Positions 43,518-52,623 of a stretch of 64,000 bases of DNA are shown here, piece after piece. Under the pieces are notes generated by a model, which saw nothing but the letters and a program-made list of their open reading frames with translations, did no database searches and was not told where the DNA came from. Origin of the DNA: Paraburkholderia caribensis (GTDB lineage: Bacteria; Pseudomonadota; Gammaproteobacteria; Burkholderiales; Burkholderiaceae); the NCBI RefSeq assembly GCF_002902945.1, contig NZ_CP026101.1, positions 124,001 through 188,000 on the forward strand. The letters are read 5' to 3'. Made by a program: the position numbers and the translations under genes. Each line of letters opens with the position of its first letter. Position 1 is the first letter of the stretch.

Positions 43518-44534
43518 ATGCTGGATCGAGAAATCATGCAGGTTCTGCCCGATGCAGGCAGAGACGAAGAACCACTTTCCACTCCGGATGTGCATCGCAA
43601 GCTCAGCGCCACGCTGATTGATCCTCCGGTTGCGAAGACCGTGCAGCGCTGGCTGGAAGATATGCTCGAAAGCGGGCTCGTCATAGTGGAGCAGCGCGGG
43701 CGGGCCAAGTATTGGCGCAAGGTTGCCGGGGCGAGCGGCCTTGCCGCGAAGGCCGCGGGCATCATGACGCACGACGAGGCACTGGCCCTGCAGACGTTGC
43801 GTCGCTTTTCGACCTGGCGTATCCCGACGCTGGTGGCTGAAACGTTAGCCCCACTGTTCGATGTGGCCGGCAAGCGGCTGGCTGCTGTCAACAGCGAGCA
43901 TGAGCGGCGCTACCGCAAATGGATCGACAAGATCGAAGTCGAGGCAGGTAGCTTCACGTTGCAATACCCCGAGGTTGATCCCAGCATCTTCGCTGTTGTC
44001 TCGCAAGCGCTCTTTTATGAGCAGCAACTTGAAATCGTTTACCAGCCGCGTACGAAGATTGATAACGCCGAAGCGAAGATCGTCTACCCGCTCGGGCTGG
44101 TCGAAGTGGGCGGGCTGGTTTATCTCGTGGCTGCGATGCCGCGTCATCCGAATCCTGCGATGTACCGGCTCGATCGTCTTGTACGTGCCGCCATCTTGCC
44201 CGAGTCGTTTGCCTATCCACGTGGGTTCAGGCTCTCGGAATACGTGCGGGAGCAGCGCCAGTTCGACTTTATGGTTGAAGGCGAGGTCCGTTTGAGGCTG
44301 CGGTTCAGGAACGGCGCAGGCCATCATCTGCTGGAAGCGCCGCTGTCAGCAGATCAGCAGGTCAGCCAGAGCGGCGACGCACTTGAGGTGCATGGCACGG
44401 TGCTATTGAGCCAGCGGTTGCGGTGGTGGCTGCGCGCGTTTGGGCCAAATGTCGAAGTGTTGGCGCCGGAAGGCCTGCGCTCAGAGTTCGCGGCGGAGGC
44501 GAGAGCGCTGGCAGGGATGTACGAGGGCGGGTGA
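43518..44534 (+). CDS. WYL-domain transcriptional regulator
   Basis: This 338-residue protein has an N-terminal winged HTH (LSTPDVHRKLSATLIDPPVAKTVQRWLEDMLESGLVIVE). The middle WYL domain reads QLEIVYQPRTKIDNAEAKIVYPLGLVEVGGLVYLVA, and the C-terminal WCX-like region reads LRLRFRNGAGHHLLEAPLS. WYL proteins bind nucleic-acid-like ligands and often repress defence operons (BrxR, CapW). It opens the block ahead of the dynamin/PLD/helicase genes, with a candidate operator directly upstream. Confidence 0.88.
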   Translation: MLDREIMQVLPDAGRDEEPLSTPDVHRKLSATLIDPPVAKTVQRWLEDMLESGLVIVEQRGRAKYWRKVAGASGLAAKAAGIMTHDEALALQTLRRFSTWRIPTLVAETLAPLFDVAGKRLAAVNSEHERRYRKWIDKIEVEAGSFTLQYPEVDPSIFAVVSQALFYEQQLEIVYQPRTKIDNAEAKIVYPLGLVEVGGLVYLVAAMPRHPNPAMYRLDRLVRAAILPESFAYPRGFRLSEYVREQRQFDFMVEGEVRLRLRFRNGAGHHLLEAPLSADQQVSQSGDALEVHGTVLLSQRLRWWLRAFGPNVEVLAPEGLRSEFAAEARALAGMYEGG

Positions 44535-44669
44535 GATCGTGAAAGCGCAGTGTCCGCTATCAGATCGGGGTCTCGTGATGGCGTTCGGACATGATTTGTC
44601 TGAAGCTGAGACTAAGTTGATAAGGCGGCGTATCGATGCCGTCCTTTTACAACTCCCATAGGAAAAAGC

Positions 44670-44804
44670 ATGTTCACGAATTGCAATTCTTCCCCCCTGC
44701 AACACCTGGCCGCGTTTGCGATCGTGTTTGTTGCAGCTGTTGTTGGAACCGCGGCAGTAGGAGCGTATGTCGAATCGGTAACGAGCGACGCGCAACGCGG
44801 ATGA
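44670..44804 (+). CDS. Small single-TM membrane protein (44 residues)
   Basis: This is a short frame with AGGAAA 7 nt upstream of the ATG and one TM (LAAFAIVFVAAVVGTAAVGAYV), followed by a short polar tail ending SDAQRG. It is too small for family recognition; the good ribosome site and hydrophobic profile support it. It could be a toxin-like or accessory peptide. Confidence 0.45.
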   Translation: MFTNCNSSPLQHLAAFAIVFVAAVVGTAAVGAYVESVTSDAQRG

Positions 44805-44876
44805 ATGATCCGTGTCGGACAGATGGTGAGTTTGAGGTAGTCCGCCACATCGAACAAACAAACTGCCAGAAGCGAT

Positions 44877-45083
44877 ATGCCAGTACGCCCAGCGCCCTTT
44901 ACGTTGAAATGCAATCAGTGTGGTTGGAAGCATACGTTTGCCCCGCGCAGCGATGTCATGACGCCGGACATGGATAGTCGTTCGCATTGTCCGAGATGTG
45001 GTGCGCATACGTTGGTTCGTTTACAGCCAAATTTGATCGAGTGGATCTCCGGCGGATTCAGCCAGATTTGGTGGGGTAGGTGA
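44877..45083 (+). CDS. Small zinc-ribbon protein
   Basis: This 68-residue protein has two CxxC knuckles: CNQCGWKHTF near residue 12 and CPRCGAHTL near residue 38. It is a classic four-Cys ribbon and ends in an aromatic tail (ISGGFSQIWWGR). Probably DNA- or protein-binding. The ribosome site is weak. Homology unknown. Confidence 0.65.
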   Translation: MPVRPAPFTLKCNQCGWKHTFAPRSDVMTPDMDSRSHCPRCGAHTLVRLQPNLIEWISGGFSQIWWGR

Positions 45084-45094
45084 TTGAAGTGCAA

Positions 45095-45122
45095 CGCTCA
45101 CGGAGCTAGTTCACCGTGAGCG
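45095..45122 (+). terminator. Hairpin after the zinc-ribbon gene
   Basis: CGCTCACGG / CCGTGAGCG (9 bp) with a 10-nt loop is followed by ATTTGAGG. It is a modest terminator. Confidence 0.5.
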
Positions 45123-45198
45123 ATTTGAGGCGTGGCCAGTCCTGTTGGCATCATCGCGTCTGTTCGATCAATTTTAATAATTTTAGGGCGGCCTTTCT

Positions 45199-45549
45199 AT
45201 GTCTATTGAGTTGGTGCGATATACGCCGGACGAATTGACAGACAGCAAGCTGGACAGCTTGATCGAATCAAAAGCATCGTTTCAGATCGTCAACATCCAG
45301 CACATGAGTTCGGTTGTCGAGAAGGTCGAAGGACGGATCGAGAAGGCTGGCTTGAGTTGCCGCGTGTACACGGAGTACCGGTCGGCGGCCATGGCTGGCT
45401 CTGTGCTCGGCGGAATTACAGCGATCGCTGGCGTGGCATCGGCCGCGGCGATTGCCGCGCACAATCTCGCGACGTGGGACCCCGACTACGAGCTGGGAAA
45501 GAACCAGATCAAGGAGCACCTGAGCGTCGTCTATAAGAAAGAAAAATAG
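45199..45549 (+). CDS. Small membrane-associated protein upstream of the dynamin pair
   Basis: This 116-residue protein has a soluble N-terminal domain of about 60 residues (ESKASFQIVNIQHMSSVVEKVEGRIEKAG). A Gly/Ala-rich hydrophobic helix follows (MAGSVLGGITAIAGVASAAAIAAHNLA), then a charged tail YELGKNQIKEHLSVVYKKEK. It would insert one hairpin in the membrane. I do not recognise it. Its position, 136 bp before the first dynamin-like gene on the same strand, suggests an accessory role. Confidence 0.6.
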   Translation: MSIELVRYTPDELTDSKLDSLIESKASFQIVNIQHMSSVVEKVEGRIEKAGLSCRVYTEYRSAAMAGSVLGGITAIAGVASAAAIAAHNLATWDPDYELGKNQIKEHLSVVYKKEK

Positions 45550-45685
45550 AGAAATCAAAATAGCGGGATGAAGGCATGTGGGAAGGAAGGCCGCTTTCCT
45601 GCCATATCCCACGTGCGCGACTGCAACATAGTTGCGCACATTCACGTCGCTTTGCTTCATCAACAACACCAAATATCGATCCAGC

Positions 45686-47887
45686 ATGCAACGAACCGCC
45701 GGTACATCACCGAACAACCTGCATCAGGCCGTGTTGAGCGAGGTTGGCGATTTGCTCAGGGAGCTCAAACGCGACGCGACGGACCCGCGCGTTGCGAGCA
45801 CGATGACGCAGGTCGTTGATCTCGTCGCTCCAATTCACGACGATCTTGCGAAACGAATAGAGGCTTTACAGCGGCACGCCCGCTGGGATACGTTCACGAT
45901 CGCGTTTTATGGCGAAACGAACGCGGGCAAATCGACGATCATCGAATCGCTGCGAATCTTGCTGCAAGAGGGGTCCAAGACCGAGGCGCGCGCTGCGTTC
46001 CGCGCGAAGGCGGCAGAACTCGGCATCAGCGAAGCCGCCTTGGCGACGCTCGCACAATCGATCGAGGCGAGCCGCACGGCGCTCGACGTGCAACGGGCGC
46101 AAGCTGGAGAACGTAACGCCCAACTTGACGCGGAGCAAGACGCGCTTCAACAGGAATTGAACCGCCTGAGCCTTGCGTTCGAGGCGAAGAGCCGAGCCGC
46201 ATCGTTCTGGCAAAAGCTCGTGTGGCTATTTAGCAAGCCGCAGGAGCAACTCGACTTCGCACGTGCAGGAGAGCAACAGCGGGAACTGGCGGCGGCACAC
46301 GTGGCGGAGCGCGCGCGAATCGATGCGCAAGTCGACCAGGCGCAAACGGCGCTTCAGTCGCTCGAAGCGCAGCAGGCGAAGGCGCATACCATGCTCGACA
46401 GCCTCGCGCCGTTCGCGGACGGCCAGATCATCGGCACGGGCCGTTCCGACTACACCCTCGACACGCACGGCTACGAATTCTACACGAACGGTCAGCGCTT
46501 CGAACTGCTCGACGTGCCGGGCATCGAAGGGAAGGAGGCGCGCGTGATCGATAACATTCTTGGCGCGGTGAAGGCCGCACACGCGGTGTTCTACGTGACC
46601 GGCAAGCCGTCGGCGCCGCAGACCGGTGACAAGGACGGGCAAGGAACGCTCGAAAAAATTCGTGAACATCTTGGCGATCAGACGGAAGTCTGGTCGATCT
46701 TTAACAAGCGCATCACGAATCCGATACAGCTTGAAAAAGGCGATTTGTTAAATCAGGGTGAACGCGCGAGCCTCGCGGTACTCGACGAAACGATGCGCGA
46801 ACATCTTGGAAACAACTATCGGCGCTACATCGCGTTGAGCGCGCAGCCCGCGTTTCTGGCATCGGCCGACTGCCTCGTGCCAGCCTCGGATGCCGCTCGC
46901 AGTCGGGAGAAGTTCCTTGCGAAGGTGAGTCCCGCCGACATGCTCGCGCGATCGGGTTTCCAGTCGTTTCTCGACTGGCTGAGCGGCAGCATGGTGAGCG
47001 ATAGCGACGCGCGCATTCGCGCCGCTAACGTGAACAAGGTGCGCAGCGCAGTGCAGAGGGCGGCTGGCACGATCGCTCTGATTCAGCGCGACAAGGTTGC
47101 GCCACTTGCGGCGGACGTGCAGCGCGATTGGGCACACGTCAGTGAGCAGCTCGAACTCGCTGTGAGTTCGCTCGGTCCTGCTTTACAAACGCATGCAGAC
47201 GCCGCGATCCGCACGTTCGAAACGCGCGTGCGCGAACGGATCTACGAGCGGATCAAGGACGGCATCGACAACGACGATGTGAAGGATGCACTGAGCGCTG
47301 CAATGCAGCGCGAGCAGGCGAGACTTGAATCATCCCTGCCGTCGATCATGGAGGCAGAGCTTAAGCGATTCCAGCGGGACGTGAGCGATATGCTTGAGCG
47401 CTTCCAGCGACGCATCGCTGAACTCCAGGATGCGTATCGGTCGATCGGCACGTCGACGCTCGGCGGATTTGAACTGAACATGAAGTTCGACAGCGGCGTC
47501 AATTACATGTCACTCATTGCGGCGCTCGCAGGTGGACTCTTGATGTTCTGGAATCCGGCAGGCTGGGTGTCGCTTGCGCTCGGCGGCGTGACCCTTGTCG
47601 TGAGTATCGCGAAGGCTCTCTGGGGCCTCGTCGACAGCGATTACAAGAAGTCCCAGCAGCGCAAGGCGGCAAACCAGAACATCGGACGTGTCGTCGGACG
47701 CATGGAAGATTCAATGAAAAACAGTTGCGATAACGTGATGGGCAATGTGAAAGCGCGCATCGGAGAAATTGCGACCGAAGTCGAGCGATCGGTCGACCAG
47801 GTCGCGCAAGTCAATTCTGCGCTGATCCGTGTCAGCGCGAATCTCACGCATTTTTCTACAACGATGTCCGAAACAGAGGCAGTGTAA
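45686..47887 (+). CDS. Dynamin-like large GTPase with coiled coil and C-terminal TM (LeoBC-like, Eleos system)
   Basis: This 733-residue protein has a P-loop GETNAGKST at about residue 74 and a long charged coiled-coil insert at about 110-255. Switch-II DVPGIEG lies at about 275 and IFNKRI serves as a G4-like motif. Helical stalk regions follow, then a membrane segment at about 607-645 (MSLIAALAGGLLMFWNPAGWVSLALGGV). Bacterial dynamins bind and remodel the inner membrane. Together with the next gene it resembles the LeoBC-LeoA pair of the anti-phage system Eleos. The ATG at 45686 is the first good start. Its stop overlaps the next start by one base (TAATG), showing coupling. Confidence 0.8.
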   Translation: MQRTAGTSPNNLHQAVLSEVGDLLRELKRDATDPRVASTMTQVVDLVAPIHDDLAKRIEALQRHARWDTFTIAFYGETNAGKSTIIESLRILLQEGSKTEARAAFRAKAAELGISEAALATLAQSIEASRTALDVQRAQAGERNAQLDAEQDALQQELNRLSLAFEAKSRAASFWQKLVWLFSKPQEQLDFARAGEQQRELAAAHVAERARIDAQVDQAQTALQSLEAQQAKAHTMLDSLAPFADGQIIGTGRSDYTLDTHGYEFYTNGQRFELLDVPGIEGKEARVIDNILGAVKAAHAVFYVTGKPSAPQTGDKDGQGTLEKIREHLGDQTEVWSIFNKRITNPIQLEKGDLLNQGERASLAVLDETMREHLGNNYRRYIALSAQPAFLASADCLVPASDAARSREKFLAKVSPADMLARSGFQSFLDWLSGSMVSDSDARIRAANVNKVRSAVQRAAGTIALIQRDKVAPLAADVQRDWAHVSEQLELAVSSLGPALQTHADAAIRTFETRVRERIYERIKDGIDNDDVKDALSAAMQREQARLESSLPSIMEAELKRFQRDVSDMLERFQRRIAELQDAYRSIGTSTLGGFELNMKFDSGVNYMSLIAALAGGLLMFWNPAGWVSLALGGVTLVVSIAKALWGLVDSDYKKSQQRKAANQNIGRVVGRMEDSMKNSCDNVMGNVKARIGEIATEVERSVDQVAQVNSALIRVSANLTHFSTTMSETEAV

Positions 47888-49596
47888 TGGAACAGACGCT
47901 CAACTCTTTCAAGGAACGGCAGGCCGAAACCTTGAGGGTGCTCACCCAGCTTCAGGCGTTCATCGCGCAAGGCGAATCGTTTGGTGTCGATGCCGATCCG
48001 AAGGTCAAGGCGAAGCTCGACAGCGCGATCCGCAGCATGGAAGAGGAAAGGCTGCGCGTCGTCCTGATAGGCGGCTTCTCCGAAGGCAAGACGGCGATCG
48101 CGGCCGCATGGCTCGAACGGCTCGACAAGTCGACGATGAAGATCAGCCACGAAGAGTCATCGAATGCGGTGACGGTCTACGAAGCGAGTCCTGAGTGTCT
48201 GCTGATCGACACGCCCGGCCTTTTCGGTTTCAAGGAGCAGTTCGACACACAAACCAACACGCTCGAAAAGTACAAGGAACTGACGCGTAAGTATGTAAGC
48301 GAAGCGCATCTCGTGGTCTACGTGATGGACCCGACGAACCCGATTAAAGAGAGCCATCGCGACGATCTCACATGGCTTTTCCGCTCGCTCAACTTGCTGC
48401 CACGTACTGTGTTCGTGCTGAGCCGATTCGACGCAGTCGCGGATGTCGAAGACGACCACGAGTACGCGAAACTCTTCGCGATCAAAAAGGACAACGTGGC
48501 AGGCCGCCTGCGCGATCTGATCGCATTGACCGACGCCGAAGCCGCTGACCTTGCCGTGGTGGCCGTCGCCGCCGACCCGTTCGAGATGGGCACCGAATAC
48601 TGGCTTGCCGACCTCGAACGCTTTCGCTCGCTCTCGCGCGTCGGGTTGCTTCAACGCGCGACGTCGGAAAAAGTCTCTGCGGCGGGCGGCATTGCGGCCG
48701 TCGTCGATGAGACTCGGCGCAGCATCGTACGCGACGTGCTAGGCAAGCAGTTGCCGATTGCCGTGCATAACGACGACCGCATCGGACAGGAAGTGAGCCG
48801 CCTGGAAACGATGAGCAACCAGTTGCGCAACCAGCTGGTTTCGTCGGATGGACGTATCAATGACGTGCGCATTGGCCTACGCAGATTCGTGACGGACTTT
48901 TTCACCGATTTGATCCTGCAGGCGCGGGGGGAATCGATGGACACGTTCGCGGAGTTCTTCGAGCGGAACATAGGGGCAGACGGTGTTGTGCTCAACGCCA
49001 ATCTGCAAAACGCGTTCGATCAGCAAATGCGCTCGGTGAAACTCGAAGTCAACAAGATGGCCGTGGGGTTCGACGCGGAGGTGAACCATTTCAACGCGAG
49101 CGTGCGCGCATTCGGCAAGCAGGGCATCGACTACGTGGTCAAGAGTGGCATGATCAACAACACGTCGGTGCTGGCCGCGCGCGATGGCATCGTCGGCGTA
49201 GCTAAAGCCGTTGGCCTCGATCTTGGCAAGATGCTCAAGTTCAAACCGTGGGGTGCTGTCAATCTCGCTAAGGGACTCAACGGCCTGCTTTCGGCGTTCG
49301 GGCTCGCGATAGAGATCTGGGATTCGGTGGAACAGATGAAGCGCGAGCAGGCGTTTCGCAAGATGATCGACAAGATGGTCGAGAACTTCGAGAGCCAGCG
49401 CGCGGAATTGCTTGGCCTGATCGGCGGCCCGCAGTTCGAGGATCAGTTCTTCCCCGAACTCGTCGATTTGCGCGCCAACGTAGCGGCGGTCGAGCAAAGT
49501 GTCGTGGCGGGACGAGAGAAGCGCGAGCAGTTCCATCGCTGGCGCGATCAAGGCGAAGCGATCGACGCGGAGTTCCGGATGACGGATGCCGCTTGA
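47887..49596 (+). CDS. LeoA-like dynamin-family GTPase
   Basis: This 569-residue protein has P-loop GGFSEGKTAI at about residues 62-71, DTPGLFGFKEQFD at about 107-119 and G4-like LSRFDAV near 178. It has a helical stalk and a hydrophobic region at about 410-480 (WGAVNLAKGLNGLLSAFGLAIEIW) that may contact membrane. These fit the LeoA/HP0731 group of bacterial dynamins. Two different dynamins encoded side by side usually act as a heteromeric membrane-remodelling pair. TAATG overlap with the upstream gene indicates co-translation. Confidence 0.8.
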   Translation: MEQTLNSFKERQAETLRVLTQLQAFIAQGESFGVDADPKVKAKLDSAIRSMEEERLRVVLIGGFSEGKTAIAAAWLERLDKSTMKISHEESSNAVTVYEASPECLLIDTPGLFGFKEQFDTQTNTLEKYKELTRKYVSEAHLVVYVMDPTNPIKESHRDDLTWLFRSLNLLPRTVFVLSRFDAVADVEDDHEYAKLFAIKKDNVAGRLRDLIALTDAEAADLAVVAVAADPFEMGTEYWLADLERFRSLSRVGLLQRATSEKVSAAGGIAAVVDETRRSIVRDVLGKQLPIAVHNDDRIGQEVSRLETMSNQLRNQLVSSDGRINDVRIGLRRFVTDFFTDLILQARGESMDTFAEFFERNIGADGVVLNANLQNAFDQQMRSVKLEVNKMAVGFDAEVNHFNASVRAFGKQGIDYVVKSGMINNTSVLAARDGIVGVAKAVGLDLGKMLKFKPWGAVNLAKGLNGLLSAFGLAIEIWDSVEQMKREQAFRKMIDKMVENFESQRAELLGLIGGPQFEDQFFPELVDLRANVAAVEQSVVAGREKREQFHRWRDQGEAIDAEFRMTDAA

Positions 49597-49682
49597 TCAG
49601 GCCTTGCGCTAATTCCACGGTCCGACGCTGGTCATACCGCCCGCAGTCTGGGCGGCGCGCTACGTATGACCACGCTAAGGAT

Positions 49683-50837
49683 ATGGATTCGATTTCATGG
49701 TTGAGTCACGGGATGCCCTCCTTTCTTTTCTGGAACAAGCGGTCCGCAGACGGCGATCTGCGCGCGACCGACCCGCTCGGGTTTGACGCATTGCGTGAGG
49801 CGATGTCAAATGGTCTGGTTCCGTTGCTCACCGGGGCGACGGGGGACGCTGACGAATACCTGTGGACGATGATCGGCTTGAGGTGGGCTAAAGCGGTCAC
49901 GCAGTCAGCCGTGGACGCAGATTTGTTCGAGCAAGGATTCGCGCGATTCGAGCGGGCGCTGAAGCAGTTCTGGTACAAGACTGGCGCCTCCGGCCAGCGA
50001 AGAATCGCTGGCATCCAGGTTGTCAAGGTGCTGTGCGCCGGCACCCAGCCCAACGTTACGCGTCCGATTCTCGCTAACCAGCGGGCGACCGGTCTGCTCG
50101 GGAACTATATCGTCTCGCTGCGCGAACTGGGTCTGGTCAAGCGAGGTTCGCTCCAACCGGTCGAGGCAGAGGTCGACCGGCTGTTGATCGACGTGGAGTT
50201 TCCCAACGGTCACGCCTGGTACAAGAAGTGGGAAACGCTCGATGAGACGTGCAACTCGGTGAAACTCCAGAAGGCGCGTAAAGCACTCGGTGAGCGCCTG
50301 TTTGGATACTCCGATGACCGCATGCACTACGCTGCGAGGGCAGTTCTCGGTCGTCCCGACGCTGAATCGTGGTCGCAAATCGAGCTAGCGCAGCTCGATG
50401 TGGAGCAGCGGACGCTGGCCCGCGCGACCGACATCGTCACCCAGCTTGAACTGGCGGCGCTGCAGATCTTCGCCGACGCACTTCACGGTGCACGAACCGT
50501 GAGCGCGTCGGACGCCGCGAGACTTCGCCAACTCGCTTCGGCCACGCTGAAAGCGAAGCCGTTCCCCGCAAGTTGGCAGCGGGGCAACTCGCTGGCGGCC
50601 GCTTTGCAGCGCGGAATAAGCGGCCTCGCCGAGGGCGGGCGTCCGCTGGAAACGGTGCATCGCCTGCATCTGGCGGTGACGCGCGACGTCCGAGGTGGCA
50701 CGCCCTGGCTCCATATGATCGGCGATCGTCCTCATCTGTTTGCCGGCTGGAAGCCGGGCAATCAAGCAAGAGATTTTCGCTTTGCGAATCTGAAATCACT
50801 GATCAAACAGACCGGATGGAAAGCTCATGCGCGTTGA
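49683..50837 (+). CDS. Unknown 384-residue protein of the PLD/helicase module
   Basis: I do not recognise the family. The protein starts MDSISWLSHGMPSFLFWNKR and continues with DPLGFDALREAMSNGLVPLLTGATGDADEYLWTMIGLRWA. This opening vaguely recalls DUF6361-type proteins that travel with helicase and PLD genes, but the match is weak. The rest is helical and soluble, without metal or nucleotide motifs. An AAGG lies too close for a good ribosome site, so the ATG at 49683 is tentative; longer upstream frames exist. It overlaps the PLD gene by 11 bp, so the two belong to one transcript. Confidence 0.65.
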   Translation: MDSISWLSHGMPSFLFWNKRSADGDLRATDPLGFDALREAMSNGLVPLLTGATGDADEYLWTMIGLRWAKAVTQSAVDADLFEQGFARFERALKQFWYKTGASGQRRIAGIQVVKVLCAGTQPNVTRPILANQRATGLLGNYIVSLRELGLVKRGSLQPVEAEVDRLLIDVEFPNGHAWYKKWETLDETCNSVKLQKARKALGERLFGYSDDRMHYAARAVLGRPDAESWSQIELAQLDVEQRTLARATDIVTQLELAALQIFADALHGARTVSASDAARLRQLASATLKAKPFPASWQRGNSLAAALQRGISGLAEGGRPLETVHRLHLAVTRDVRGGTPWLHMIGDRPHLFAGWKPGNQARDFRFANLKSLIKQTGWKAHAR

Positions 50838-52623
50838 AGAGCTGCAATCGCTGGAAGCGTGCTGGTTGGAGGTATTGAGAGAACTTGGTTCGCCTCGAGC
50901 AATGCTCGCGTGTACGTTCACGCTGAGCGCCGACTTCTTTGCCGCTTTGATCGCTCGGTTCAAGGATGCAGCGAGTGAGTCACTGTTGTCGAGCGAGCAG
51001 TCGATGTCAAACTTTCCGATCGACGTAGTCTGCGACAGTTCCAACTATAAGGGGCACAAGGCCGGCTTCAACGTCTCGTTCTGGCGCGACACCAGGCGGC
51101 TTTTTCATCCGAAGCTGCTGATCGCGATCTTCGAACATGAAGTAGTCTGGTCCGATGGTTCGTTGAATCTTACCCACGCGGGATGGTGCGCCAATCGTGA
51201 GATTGCGATGTTCCATCGTTCAGGCAGCAAGACCTTGCCGAAAGAACTACTTGCCTTGCTCCATTCGCTCGGGGACGTACAAAGCGCCCAGTTGATTCGA
51301 GAAGAGGCGAGGGGAGCGGGCGTCAAAGAACTCGACGGGACGTTCATGACGAGTCTCGAACAGCCGATCGGTCGCCGGTTTCTTTTGAAAGCGCCGCGTG
51401 ATGCCGAAGAGGTTCACCTTGTGGCGCCCTTTTTCGAGCGGCACGAGTCGGCCGAGCCTCCGTTGGATCAGGCGTGGCTGGCTCAACTTGCGAGCCGATA
51501 CCCGTCCGCCCAGTTTCACGTGTACCTTCCGCAATTGCAGTCTGATCCGGTTCTGGTTCAAGGCAGCCGCGAAGTATTCGAGGTTGTAGCGGACAGGCTA
51601 CGCATGCATCCGGTTCAGCCGAAGCCGGGTCCTCTGCATGGGAAGGCGGTATGTATCGTCTATCGGTCCCGGCGTGCACGGCGGGCATGGCTGATGACCG
51701 GTTCGCCGAACATGACGGTCAGCGCGCTTCTCGAGGAGCCAGGTCGCGGCAATGTTGAAACGGCGTGGATGTTCGACTCGCCGTGGAACGCTATCGAGCA
51801 CGCGGTGCTCGAACCGCTCCGTGGGCGGAACTATTCTCTCGACGAGGTGGAGTTCGAGGCACCGGTGATCAATCGGAAGCCACTGTGGATGCCGTTGAAA
51901 CACGCGGTTTATTCGCCCTTCACGCGCAAACTCGAAATCGCGTGGCGTTCCAGCGAATGCATCGAGAAAACCGAACTGCGATATGGGAATCAGCGGTTGA
52001 CCTATGACGGCCGTGTGTTCCAGAACTTCTCGCTGGTGGACGGGGTGGCCTGTCTGGTCACGCGCAACCGCGAAGGGGGTTTCGAGGACGGGTATTGCCC
52101 AATCTTCGTCGCGCCTGACGAGCTTCCCGCCTGTGACGGCGCACCGCTCGAGTGTACACCGGAAGCGTGGCTCGCAATGATGGGTGGACTGGATGGTCTA
52201 CCGGGGAACGGTGTTACCAATAGGATACGGCGTGGCAAGCAGGGGGCACGGCCCGCGTCTCACTTCGAGTGGTCGTCGAGAGTGCGTGAACTGGCGAGTC
52301 GGGTCCGGTACTTCGAGAAGGTCATGCGCGGGCCCCAGACGTTGCCAATCGAGCGAGGGTATCTCCTCAAACTTTTCCAGCAGATATTCGACGCACACGC
52401 GCCGGACAGCGAACTCGAAGCGCTGGAGAGCGTGTGGCGCGCATGGGTGCGCCTCGAGTTGTGGCAAGCAGCCGAGAATCTGGCAAAGACCGCGTCCGGA
52501 TCCGTGAGCGAAGAATGGCAGCGGCGAGCCAGATCGCTCGTCCGTTCGGTAACGAAAGGCTTGCCGGAAGCACTCTTGCCGCAATGGCAGGCCGTGGTGC
52601 GTGAGCTCAGGAACGCAACGTGA
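50827..52623 (+). CDS. Phospholipase D-like nuclease
   Basis: This 598-residue protein has two HKD-like halves. The first is HPKLLIAIFEHEVVWSDGSLNLT near residues 93-115, the second HGKAVCIV near 270 followed by TGSPNMT near 290. Each half keeps His, Lys and the GSxN tail; the Asp of HxKxxxxD is not evident. PLD-fold proteins in defence islands are mostly nucleases (compare DISARM DrmC or Mokosh). A C-terminal helical region of about 250 residues is unassigned. Its stop overlaps the helicase start (GTGA). Confidence 0.82.
   Translation: MRVEELQSLEACWLEVLRELGSPRAMLACTFTLSADFFAALIARFKDAASESLLSSEQSMSNFPIDVVCDSSNYKGHKAGFNVSFWRDTRRLFHPKLLIAIFEHEVVWSDGSLNLTHAGWCANREIAMFHRSGSKTLPKELLALLHSLGDVQSAQLIREEARGAGVKELDGTFMTSLEQPIGRRFLLKAPRDAEEVHLVAPFFERHESAEPPLDQAWLAQLASRYPSAQFHVYLPQLQSDPVLVQGSREVFEVVADRLRMHPVQPKPGPLHGKAVCIVYRSRRARRAWLMTGSPNMTVSALLEEPGRGNVETAWMFDSPWNAIEHAVLEPLRGRNYSLDEVEFEAPVINRKPLWMPLKHAVYSPFTRKLEIAWRSSECIEKTELRYGNQRLTYDGRVFQNFSLVDGVACLVTRNREGGFEDGYCPIFVAPDELPACDGAPLECTPEAWLAMMGGLDGLPGNGVTNRIRRGKQGARPASHFEWSSRVRELASRVRYFEKVMRGPQTLPIERGYLLKLFQQIFDAHAPDSELEALESVWRAWVRLELWQAAENLAKTASGSVSEEWQRRARSLVRSVTKGLPEALLPQWQAVVRELRNAT

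Noticed and set aside
44801..44977. 58-codon frame overlapping the zinc-ribbon gene
   Set aside because: The zinc-ribbon frame has two clear CxxC knuckles; this one has none of the features of a folded protein.
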